A stretch of 64,000 nucleotides of DNA from JAFGRU01 sp016934985. Lineage in GTDB: Bacteria > Desulfobacterota > Desulfuromonadia > Desulfuromonadales > JAAYDE01. The notes beneath the pieces are model-generated. The model was not told where the DNA came from and did not search any database. It was given only the letters and a program-made list of their open reading frames with translations. Where the stretch lies: the NCBI GenBank assembly GCA_963665045.2, contig CAXXJQ010000002.1, positions 281,426 to 345,425 of the forward strand, in the 5' to 3' direction. Shown here in pieces: positions 1-7,258 of this stretch. Positions within the stretch are counted from its first letter, which is position 1. Each line of letters starts with the position of its first letter. Made by a program: the position numbers and the translations under genes.

Positions 1-1
1 C

Positions 2-469
2 ATGCGCACCGCTCACGACCTCGGCCTCAAAACCAACGCCACCCTGCTCTACAACCACCTTGAAAGTATTGAGGATATCGTCGATCACCTGTTCCAACTC
101 CGCGATCTCCAGGCCAAAACCGGCGGCTTCAAAACCTTTGTCCCCCTCCCTTTCCACGAGGAAAATTCCGACATCAAGGCACAAAGGAAAAGCACTACCG
201 GTTTTGACGATATCCGTCTTTACGCCGCCTCACGCATCATCCTTCACAATATTCCCCACATCAAGGCACTGTGGATGTACGTCGGGGAGAAGATGGCCCA
301 GGTTCTGCTGAGTTTCGGGGTGGACGACATCAGCGGAACTTATCAGAATGAAAAAATCGTTCACGCCGCCGGCGCCCGAACAGCCGATTTCGGCAGCGAA
401 GCCCATTTGAAACGGCTTATTGCCAATGCCGGCTTTACAGCGCGGCGAACAAATGCCGGTTATGAATAA
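2..469 (+). CDS. mqnE: Aminofutalosine synthase MqnE, C-terminal part (cut by window edge)
   Basis: This is the last 155 residues of a radical SAM enzyme; the N-terminal part with the iron-sulfur cysteines lies before the window. The segment reading RTAHDLGLKTNATLLYNHLE followed by a TGGFKTFVPLPFH-type stretch is characteristic of MqnE, which joins 3-[(1-carboxyvinyl)oxy]benzoate to SAM-derived adenosine to make aminofutalosine, the second step of the futalosine menaquinone route. The identity is supported by mqnA, mqnC, mqnD and mqnB following on the same strand. MqnC is the closest relative, but a complete mqnC lies at 1932-3011, so this one is best read as mqnE. Confidence 0.88.
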   Translation: MRTAHDLGLKTNATLLYNHLESIEDIVDHLFQLRDLQAKTGGFKTFVPLPFHEENSDIKAQRKSTTGFDDIRLYAASRIILHNIPHIKALWMYVGEKMAQVLLSFGVDDISGTYQNEKIVHAAGARTADFGSEAHLKRLIANAGFTARRTNAGYE

Positions 470-545
470 GCGTATTCTTTTAAATCGTTTTTAAAAAAAA
501 TTTGGATCGCCCATCCCAAAGTCACTATTTATTAAAATAAAAAAG

Positions 546-775
546 GAAGGGCTTTTTCCCCTTGTGCCGCTGCCAGAGAGAAAGAGACGTTTTGAGAAAA
601 AGACGGTCAGACTGTCTGAGCGGTTTTTGCGAGTTTCTGACCGTCCTCAAAACGGCTCTGGAGCGCAGGGCACCCGAAGGGCAAGGCACGGGGTGTCCTT
701 TTTCTGCTTACTCTTTTTAGACAAGTAAAAAGAGTAAGGCGACGTCCGGGGACGCAACCCCCGGTCCTGCAAAAT
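546..775 (+). repeat. Menaquinone-spacer repeat, copy 1
   Basis: The 380 bp gap between mqnE and mqnA is mostly filled by one copy of a ~220 bp repeat seen four times in this cluster. Landmarks in order are a GTTTTGAG block, a CAGACTGTCTGAG-like block, CTCAAAAC, GGAGCGCAGGG, an inverted repeat around ACTCTTTTTAGACAAGTAAAAAGAGT, and GGGGACGCAACCCC. No protein is supported here; the short ORFs on either strand follow the repeat and not a gene family. Boundaries are approximate. Confidence 0.75.
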
Positions 776-850
776 GTGACAAAATAAATTAACACCGACC
801 AAACAGTAAAACCGGCGGCTATATTAACTTTTCAAAAGAAAAGCACTACC

Positions 851-1663
851 ATGAAACTTGGCTATATCGATTACCTGAACTGTTACCCCTTCTACTATCA
901 CCAGTTTGAAAAGGAAAAACTGGATGGCGTGGAGATCGTCCCCGCTTACCCGAGCGACCTCAACCGCATGATGACAGAGGGGAAACTCGACCTCAGCCCT
1001 ATATCGGCCGCGACTTACGCCGGACTGGAAGGAAAAATCCGTCTTCTTCCCGACTTTTGCCTCAGTTCCATAGGTTATGTCGGCTCAGTGGTGCTGCGCA
1101 GTAAAATCCCCATAGAAGAACTCGACGGCAGATCCGTCGGCATTACCCGGGCATCCCACACCTCGGCCGTTCTTCTGCGCATCCTCATGGAAGACTGTTA
1201 CAATATCCGCCCCGATTACCGGGAAACCCTACCAAGTCCGGACCCCAACGGCCTCGATGCAGCCCTCCTCATCGGCAACGAGGCCATGACAGCAAGCCGC
1301 AAACCGGTCTCCTACTCCTACGATTTGGGGGAACTCTGGCTGCGTAAAACAGGCTTTCCCGTGGTCTTTGCAGTTTTTGCCATACGGGAGGAAGCCCTTG
1401 CCGGAAAAATGGAGCAGATCCGGGCCGTGGTCCGCTCCTATCGAACTTCGCTGCAGTGCCTGGCCAAACATCCTGACCAGGTCATAGCCGGAGCACGGGC
1501 AAGGTATCCCGACATTATTTACGATATCGGCCATTATTATTCTCTGTTGCGGTTCGATTTTTCAGCGGAATTGAAAAAAGCTTTGGAGTATTATCTCGGC
1601 CGCGCGGCGGAACTCGGGTTTTTGCAGAAAATTGAAGGGGTTCGTTATCTGGAAATGGAATAA
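851..1663 (+). CDS. mqnA: Chorismate dehydratase MqnA
   Basis: The 270-residue product opens with MKLGYIDYLNCYPFYY, the typical start of MqnA, and carries the SPISAATYA and SIGYVGSVVLRSK stretches of the family's periplasmic-binding-protein-like fold. MqnA removes water from chorismate to give 3-[(1-carboxyvinyl)oxy]benzoate, the first committed step of futalosine-dependent menaquinone synthesis, in the cytoplasm. Length is normal for the family and the start at 851 gives the expected N-terminus. It lies between mqnE and mqnC, separated from each by a repeat-filled spacer, so the genes may not form one tight operon even though all read in the same direction. Confidence 0.93.
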   Translation: MKLGYIDYLNCYPFYYHQFEKEKLDGVEIVPAYPSDLNRMMTEGKLDLSPISAATYAGLEGKIRLLPDFCLSSIGYVGSVVLRSKIPIEELDGRSVGITRASHTSAVLLRILMEDCYNIRPDYRETLPSPDPNGLDAALLIGNEAMTASRKPVSYSYDLGELWLRKTGFPVVFAVFAIREEALAGKMEQIRAVVRSYRTSLQCLAKHPDQVIAGARARYPDIIYDIGHYYSLLRFDFSAELKKALEYYLGRAAELGFLQKIEGVRYLEME

Positions 1664-1674
1664 GTAAGGGAAGG

Positions 1675-1897
1675 TTATTTTGTTCCTCTCCCATGTGGCA
1701 CAGCCGGAGCGGAAAGGATGTTTTGAGAAGAAGGCGGGCAGACTGTCTGAGCGAAGCGAGTTTCTGACCGGCCTCAAAACAACCTTGGAGCGCAGGGAAC
1801 CCGAAGGGCAAGCCGCCGGGGCGTCCTTTTCTTTGCTTCTTTCTTTTTGACGTAAAAAGAAAGAAGGCGTCGCTCGGGGACGCAACCCCGAATTTTC
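1675..1897 (+). repeat. Menaquinone-spacer repeat, copy 2
   Basis: This second copy of the repeat fills the mqnA-mqnC spacer in the same orientation as copy 1. It shares the GTTTTGAG block, CAGACTGTCTGAGCG, TTTCTGACCG, CTCAAAAC, GGAGCGCAGGGAACCCGAAG and the terminal GGGGACGCAACCCC. The internal inverted repeat is TTCTTTCTTTTTGACGTAAA followed by AAGAAAGAA. Predicted ORFs on the minus strand here lie inside the repeat and are not credible genes. Confidence 0.75.
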
Positions 1898-1931
1898 GGA
1901 ACAAACTTAATACAATCTGTTTAGCACTTTT

Positions 1932-3011
1932 ATGAACAAAAACACCATCAGCAACCAAGAACTTGAATCAAAAATCCTTTCTGGAGAACGTATCGACTCC
2001 ACCGAGGCGCGCCATCTTTTCGGCTGGGATATCCTCACCTTGGGACGCCTGGCTGACGAGCGCCGTGAACAAATCAGACCGGGCAATGAGGTTGGCTTTA
2101 TACTCGATCGCATCATCAATTTCACCAACCGCTGCGAGGCGGAATGCCGCTTTTGCGCCTTCCATTCCAAAACGGGACAACGAGAAGTCGTTGAACTCGA
2201 TAAAGAGGCAATTCTGGGCAAGGTGGAAGAACTTGTCCGAAGCGGGGGCACCCAGGTCATGCTGCAGGGCGGGCTTCATCCCGATTACAACCTGGGAACC
2301 TATGTGAAGATGATCCGATCCGTAAAGAACGCCTTCCCGCAGGTCTATCTTCACTCCTTTTCTCCGGCCGAGGCGGTTCACATGGCAGCCAAAAGCGGCC
2401 TCACCATCGACCAGGTCATTGCCGTCCTCAAGGACGCCGGTCTCGACTCCATGCCCGGCGCATCAGACCTGCTAGTCGACCGTATTCGTTCCATAGCAAG
2501 CCCGAACAAACTGACTACGGAACAGTGGCGCGAAATCATGGAAGCTCTCCACCGCCAGGGTCTCAAATCCTCAGCCACCATGACTTATGGCATGGGTGAA
2601 ACTCTGGAGGAACGTATCGAACATCTGGGTGTCGTTCGAGATATCCAGGACAAGACCGGCATCATACGCGCCTTCATTCCCTGGTCCTTTTCCCCATCCA
2701 TGACGGAAATGGACGACATCCTCCCGGCAACCGGTGTCGACTACCTGAAAATCGTGGCCATTGCACGCATCTTCCTGGATAATGTCGTTCACATCCAAGC
2801 CGGCTGGCTGACCGAAGGCATGAAACTGGCTCAGGTTGCCCTGGCCATGGGCGCCAACGACATGGGCGGGGTGCTCATGGAAGAGCAGGTGGTAAGAGCC
2901 ACCGGGGTGGAAACCCGTACCAACAGGGACGAGTTGATCGATCTTATCCGCAATGCCGGGAAAGCGCCGGTACAGCGGGATTCGGACTACAAGGTAATCA
3001 GATTTTTTTAA
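1932..3011 (+). CDS. mqnC: Cyclic dehypoxanthine futalosine synthase MqnC (radical SAM)
   Basis: The 359-residue product has the radical SAM cluster motif CEAECRFC (CxxxCxxC) about residue 65, preceded by FTNRCEAE as in MqnC. A GGLHPDYNLGTYVKMIRSVK segment and a C-terminal MGANDMGGVLMEEQVV segment are also family-typical. MqnC cyclises dehypoxanthine futalosine, using a 4Fe-4S cluster and SAM, to the precursor cleaved later by MqnD. The start at 1932 gives the standard short N-terminal helix and full length. The C-terminal region resembles that of MqnE at the left edge, as expected for these paralogues. Neighbouring mqn genes make the assignment firm. Confidence 0.93.
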   Translation: MNKNTISNQELESKILSGERIDSTEARHLFGWDILTLGRLADERREQIRPGNEVGFILDRIINFTNRCEAECRFCAFHSKTGQREVVELDKEAILGKVEELVRSGGTQVMLQGGLHPDYNLGTYVKMIRSVKNAFPQVYLHSFSPAEAVHMAAKSGLTIDQVIAVLKDAGLDSMPGASDLLVDRIRSIASPNKLTTEQWREIMEALHRQGLKSSATMTYGMGETLEERIEHLGVVRDIQDKTGIIRAFIPWSFSPSMTEMDDILPATGVDYLKIVAIARIFLDNVVHIQAGWLTEGMKLAQVALAMGANDMGGVLMEEQVVRATGVETRTNRDELIDLIRNAGKAPVQRDSDYKVIRFF

Positions 3012-3090
3012 AAAAGGAATTTAAGGGATTTCTCCCCCTTGCACAGCAGCGGGAATGACAAAGTGTCTGCCAGTAAATTTAACACTCTAT

Positions 3091-3300
3091 TTCGGGGTTG
3101 CGTCCCCGAACGACGCCTTACTCTTTTTGCATGCCCAAAAAAGAGTAAGCAGAAAAAGGCACCCCGGCATCTTGCCCTTCGGGTTCCCGTCGAGGTGAGT
3201 GACTTTTGAGGCCGGCCAGAAACTCGCTTCGCTCAGACAGCCTGCCCGGCTTGATCTCAAAAGCCCCACCCCTCAACGGCTGCGATGCAAGGGGGAAAAG
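3091..3300 (-). repeat. Menaquinone-spacer repeat, copy 3 (inverted)
   Basis: The 614 bp mqnC-mqnD spacer holds two repeat copies pointing toward each other. This one is reversed: it begins with GGGGTTGCGTCCCCG, then the inverted repeat ACTCTTTTTGCATGCCCAAA plus AAGAGT, then CTTCGGGTTCCCG, GAAACTCGCTTCGCTCAGAC and CTCAAAAG, which are the complements of the landmarks in copies 1 and 2. No gene is supported. Confidence 0.72.
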
Positions 3301-3344
3301 GCAAAAACCAAAAATGAGCTGATAAAGCTTAAAGTCGATTATGA

Positions 3345-3556
3345 ATTTCAACCCCTTGCGATGACGCCGGAGTGGAGGAAACGTTTTGAGATTAGACGGA
3401 CAGTTGAGCGGTTTCTGCGAATTCTGGCCGTCCTCAAAACGTTTCCGGAGCGTAGGGAAGCCGCAGGCCGAATCGCGGGGCGTCCTTTTCTTTGCTTCTT
3501 TCTTTTTGACGTAAAAAGAAAGAAGGCGTCGTCCGGGGACGCAACCCCGGTGCTGC
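3345..3556 (+). repeat. Menaquinone-spacer repeat, copy 4
   Basis: Forward copy immediately before mqnD, sharing AACGTTTTGAG, GGCCGTCCTCAAAACG, GGAGCGTAGGGAAGCCG, the TTCTTTCTTTTTGACGTAAA inverted repeat and GGGGACGCAACCCC with copy 2. Together with copy 3 it forms an inverted pair about 45 bp apart that could form a large cruciform or RNA hairpin between mqnC and mqnD. Confidence 0.74.
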
Positions 3557-3625
3557 ACACTGTGGGAAGAGATAAAAACCTGCGGCTTTGAAAACTTCTC
3601 AAAAACAACTCAGGAAAATTATTTC

Positions 3626-4426
3626 ATGACAAACATCGATCTCGCCTTCAGCCCCTGCCCCAACGACACCTTCATGTTCCATGCACTCCTCCATGACTGC
3701 ATCGACACCGGTGGGCTGATATTCCAGCCGCATATCCATGACGTCGAAACCCTGAATCGGGAGGCCGAGAACCAGCGTTTCCAGGTGACCAAGCTTTCGT
3801 TCTTTGCCTATCTGACCCTTAAGGAGCATTACCATTTGCTCGATGCAGGCTCTGCCCTCGGCTTCGGCTGCGGCCCGCTTCTCGTGGCAAAATCGGCAGA
3901 TGTGGAATTAAGCAAAGCCCGCGTTGCCATTCCCGGCCGCTTCACCACCGCCCACCTTCTCCTCAAGCTTCGCTATCCGGAATTATCCAACGTGGTTGAA
4001 ACGCGCTTCGACAACATTCTGCCGGGAATTGAGGCCGGGGAGTTCGACGCCGGAGCAATTATCCACGAGGGGCGCTTCATCTATCCCAATTACAAATGCG
4101 TCAAGATTATCGATCTGGGCGAATGGTGGGAGAAAGAGACCGGCCTGCCCATCCCCCTGGGCTGCATTGTTGCCCGCAAGGACGAGTTTACCACCCCCCT
4201 GCACGGAAAAATCGAGGGCCTCCTGAGGCGGTCTATCGAGTTCGCCTTTTCCCGACGGGATGCATCGAGGGACTTCATCAAAATCCACGCCCAGGAGATG
4301 GACGACGCGGTCATCGATGCCCACATCAATCTATATGTCAATGAGTTCAGCCTGTCCCTCGGCGAAAAAGGACGAAAGGCTGTGGCAACCCTGGAGGAGA
4401 TGGCGCGATGCCGGAAAATCCTGTAA
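3626..4426 (+). CDS. mqnD: 1,4-dihydroxy-6-naphthoate synthase MqnD
   Basis: The 266-residue product starts MTNIDLAFSPCPNDTFMFHA; the SPCPNDTFMFHA stretch is diagnostic for MqnD. MqnD converts cyclic dehypoxanthine futalosine to 1,4-dihydroxy-6-naphthoate in the cytoplasm. Family landmarks LSFFAYLTLKEHYHLLDAGS, GFGCGPLLVAK, IPGRFTTAHLLL and AIIHEGRF are all present, and the length matches the family. The 3' end overlaps the start of mqnB by 19 bases, so the two are very likely translated from one mRNA. It is separated from mqnC by the double repeat. Confidence 0.94.
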   Translation: MTNIDLAFSPCPNDTFMFHALLHDCIDTGGLIFQPHIHDVETLNREAENQRFQVTKLSFFAYLTLKEHYHLLDAGSALGFGCGPLLVAKSADVELSKARVAIPGRFTTAHLLLKLRYPELSNVVETRFDNILPGIEAGEFDAGAIIHEGRFIYPNYKCVKIIDLGEWWEKETGLPIPLGCIVARKDEFTTPLHGKIEGLLRRSIEFAFSRRDASRDFIKIHAQEMDDAVIDAHINLYVNEFSLSLGEKGRKAVATLEEMARCRKIL

Positions 4427-5061
4427 TTGCCATCATCATGGCAACCCTGCTTGAGGCGGAGCCACTAATCGAAGCACTGGCCCTGCAGAAGGATGAGGAC
4501 AGGCCCTGCCCGACCTTCATGAGTGAAGATATTGTTATCCTTATTTCAGGGATGGGCAAAGCCAACGCCGCCATGGCTACAACCTGTGCCTGCCTCAGGT
4601 TCATGCCGAAACTCATATGCAATCTGGGCGCAGCCGGAGCACTGAAAGAAACCTTGCCGCTGGGAAGCATCCACCAGATCGGCAAGGTGATTGAGCCCGA
4701 CCGGCCGGAGCTGCTAAATAGCAAGCTCCATGTTTTCATTCCCCGCACTCTTCCGGACTTTCCGAACGCCGTCCTGGCCACCCACGACCGGCCCATCAAA
4801 ACCTTGGAGGAACGGCGAGCAACCGCCATTCATGCCGATCTCTGTGATATGGAAGGCGCCGCTGTTGCCCAGACAGCCGAAAATTTCGGCGTTCCCTGCC
4901 TGCTGTTCAAATTCGTCAGCGACACCCCCCACCCCGGCGAGCAGAAAAATATCGTGAACCGGATCAAAGACCTGCGAACTCCTTTCTGCCACTTTTTTCT
5001 CGACTCGGTACGGAAAAAACTCCAGCCCGGTAATAGGGGCAAAAATTCAGGTGTGATCTGA
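4408..5061 (+). CDS. mqnB: Futalosine hydrolase MqnB
   Basis: The 217-residue product belongs to the nucleoside phosphorylase/hydrolase superfamily. It shows LISGMGKANAAMAT near residues 48-60, NLGAAGALKETLPLGSIHQI, and the purine-site stretch DLCDMEGAAVAQTAE near residue 150. In this context it is the futalosine (or aminofutalosine) hydrolase that releases the base and yields dehypoxanthine futalosine, the substrate of MqnC. The ATG at 4408 lies inside the end of mqnD. It is the last mqn gene; 175 bp without a recognisable gene follow before a convergent exporter gene. Confidence 0.85.
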   Translation: MPENPVIAIIMATLLEAEPLIEALALQKDEDRPCPTFMSEDIVILISGMGKANAAMATTCACLRFMPKLICNLGAAGALKETLPLGSIHQIGKVIEPDRPELLNSKLHVFIPRTLPDFPNAVLATHDRPIKTLEERRATAIHADLCDMEGAAVAQTAENFGVPCLLFKFVSDTPHPGEQKNIVNRIKDLRTPFCHFFLDSVRKKLQPGNRGKNSGVI

Positions 5062-5236
5062 CAGCCAGCGTCTGATTTATCCAAAAGTAATGCTGGAATC
5101 AATAATGGGGCAACTTATAAGAACCAACCTCATGAAGCGGTAGATTATCGACCGGCAAACTCGACAAAAAGAAAGACCCACCTGATAAGAGGCGAGCCAT
5201 TACTGCGTTTTATTTATCGCAGGTTACGGGATTTCC

Positions 5237-6125
5237 CTACGCTTTATTCCGCGGCATTTCATGGTTCGCCGCAAAAATGCCCGAAAGGATAAGCACCGCA
5301 CTGATCAAGTGCATGCTGCTGACGCCTTCCCCAATAAACAAAAAGGCTAATATTCCGCTGAACAGGGGCAGCATATAGTAAACCATGCCCGCTTTTGCCG
5401 GCCCGATGGACATGACGGCATAATTCCATAATAAAAAACGCAGCGAATGAAGCAAAAACACCTATATAGAGGATTGATCCGACGGTAGTCATGTCCCATT
5501 GAACTGGAGCTGTCATTCTCGTTTCCCAGACATATAGAGGCAGCAGAAAAATCAGCCCCACAATAAAGAGGCTGAATTGGAGTGCCCAGATACTCATGTC
5601 TTTTGGTTTGCGTTTCAGTTGAATGCTGAAAATTGCGAAAATAAGAGCCGCTGTTAACATCCATATGTCGCCCACTGCAAAGGAAATATCCATGAGAACC
5701 GCAAGGTTTCCTTTGGTAATCAGCATTATCACGCCCGTTATAACCAACGTGATGCCAAAAACCTTTCTCACCCCGATCCGCTCCCCATAAAAAACCCGCA
5801 TCAATAAGATGACAAAAATGGGAAAGATAATTGATATTAATGAAAGATTCAGGGCGCTTGTCGTGTGACCGGCAACATAAATCAGGGTGTTGAAGACGGT
5901 AATTCCCAAAAAGGCCGTAACAACCAAATAACGAAGATTTGTTTTCAGGAGATTTCGCTCGGCAATAAGCGGTCTCAGCCCGAAAGGTAAAAACACGATG
6001 ACTGCGACAACCCATCGCCAGAAGGCCAAACTGACCGGTGGAATGCTGTCACTGAGACCACGTGCAACAACAAAATTACCCGACCAGATAGCCGTTGCAG
6101 CGATGGCGAACAGATACCCCCTCAC
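5237..6125 (-). pseudogene. EamA/DMT-family membrane exporter, one frameshift
   Basis: Two overlapping minus-strand frames together give a ~295-residue ten-helix drug/metabolite exporter of the EamA type. The first reads YLFAIAATAIWSGNFVVARG and continues to GVFASFAAFF; the second continues LLWNYAVMSIGPAKAGMVYY to the stop at 5237. The join falls at a T6 run near 5432, where removing one base restores a single frame, so this is either a sequencing indel or a recent mutation. GTG at 6125 is preferred as start because GGAGGG lies about 7 bases upstream; a TTG at 6146 is the alternative. Substrate is unknown. It converges on mqnB. Confidence 0.8.
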
Positions 6126-6372
6126 TTTAGCCCTCCATAAAAACAAGTGAACTCACTCACCGCAATACCCGCGGTGAAAATAATTTCAGACAAAATGAAT
6201 GAGGAGCCGATTTCAAGGTGGCTCATACTACCTTCTTAAAAGTTGCCATGAACAAGCAGATTATCGGAATCGCGTCGAGACCCGGCCGGATGGTCAGAAA
6301 AAGGACTGAAAAAAGATGACTTGCGCTGCCTCATGGTTAAAAAAGACCTTTTAGCAAAAAACGAGAGGCGAG

Positions 6373-6547
6373 TATAGTTTCAGTTGGGTATTAATTCAAT
6401 AGCAACAGTTGAGGCAATGCCTGTCAAAAGAAAGAAAACCTTGGGTTTCCGCGTTCGAAATCCGCTGATTTGGCCAGCTTGTCAGAACCGTCCAATCCAA
6501 AACGAAAAAGAAATCTCTTTGAAATTCGCCTTTGATTTTGCTTTTCT
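6373..6547 (+). repeat. 175 bp direct repeat, left copy
   Basis: This segment, beginning TTTCAGTTGGG at 6378, matches 37226-37400 base for base without gaps except for about ten substitutions (~94% identity by eye). On the minus strand both copies keep the same open frame ending in ISNAETQGFLSF...CLNCCY and a stop, but that peptide is not recognised. The right copy lies next to a transposase remnant. The two copies bracket the block of stress-related genes. Confidence 0.85.
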
Positions 6548-6646
6548 CAAAACTACTTGGAGTTTTGGAGCGAAAAACCGAAGGTCTGTTGTAAAACATC
6601 GGGTGATGTTTACCGCCAGAAGCCAGAAAGCCGAAACCGGTATTTC

Positions 6647-6687
6647 AATAAAAAAAATAACGCGTTGGCAGGAGGGTATCCAACGCG
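6647..6687 (-). terminator. Rho-independent terminator on the minus strand
   Basis: Read on the minus strand, CGCGTTGG and CCAACGCG form an 8 bp perfect stem with an 11-base loop, followed directly by a TTATTTTTTTTATT tract. No clear minus-strand gene lies immediately upstream, so the transcript it would end is unknown. Confidence 0.6.
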
Positions 6688-7131
6688 CCTATAAAGTAGT
6701 AGTCCATGTGCTTCAAATTCATAAGGTTATTTCTCAAAACAAGATGATGCCAGGAGAACTCTCCGGGAACTACGGCAACAAGGCTTTAGACACATCACCC
6801 CGGAGCATGAGGCTTCAGACGGAGATGTCCATATTGAAAAACCCTTCCTTTTGTGCGGTGCATTCGAAATTGCCCTGACCGCCGATCTGTCCAGAGATAT
6901 CCGGAATAGCTGCTCTGCTTCTTCACTGCTCGAAGTTGCTTCCAGCATGGGACATTTTCAATTCCCTGAAATTGGTTCTACCACGTACCACAATTGGCAC
7001 GTTGGCAGTTTTATTATTGCTGCAACACTACGTGCATAGCGTTGCTTATCACATCCGCTTTTTTGTTCGAGTTGATTTTCAGCCGCCAGCGAACGAGTTG
7101 ACCAATTCAGCAGAGCAGGATAAATCAAACT

Positions 7132-7140
7132 TGATATAAT
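7132..7140 (+). promoter_or_regulatory. Possible extended -10 promoter for the glucan-synthase gene
   Basis: TGATATAAT contains a perfect TATAAT preceded by TGn, an extended -10 element, about 120 bases before the ATG at 7259. No convincing -35 box is seen 17 bases upstream. It overlaps a small palindrome, TGATAT-AATG-ATATCA (7132-7147), which could be an operator. Confidence 0.35.
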
Positions 7141-7258
7141 GATATCAGGTTAAGCCTTCGCTGAACGGGAAAACTCCCGGTCTTCTGTCGTGCCTCTCGC
7201 TAGAAAACGATCAACGTTTGATTTCACCTTCCCCCAAAGCACTCTTCCGCACAGGAGC

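Larger units (their letters stand above)
6126..7131. other. 1 kb gap with no supported gene
   Basis: The gap upstream of the exporter and of the glucan-synthase remnant contains the 175 bp direct repeat (6373-6547), a minus-strand hairpin with a T tract (6647-6687), and otherwise AT-rich sequence. A 73-codon minus-strand ORF at 6727-6948 sits just upstream of that hairpin but has no recognisable family features; it is left unannotated. A TGGCAC at 6995 is not followed by a correctly spaced TTGC. Confidence 0.6.

Noticed and set aside
3118..3608. Several 60-150 codon ORFs on both strands between mqnC and mqnD
   Set aside because: They follow the repeat sequence; the same translated stretches recur in other copies of the repeat, so they are repeat-derived.
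6995..7009. TGGCAC resembling a sigma-54 -24 box
   Set aside because: The sequence five bases later is CAGT, not TTGC; spacing and -12 element do not fit.
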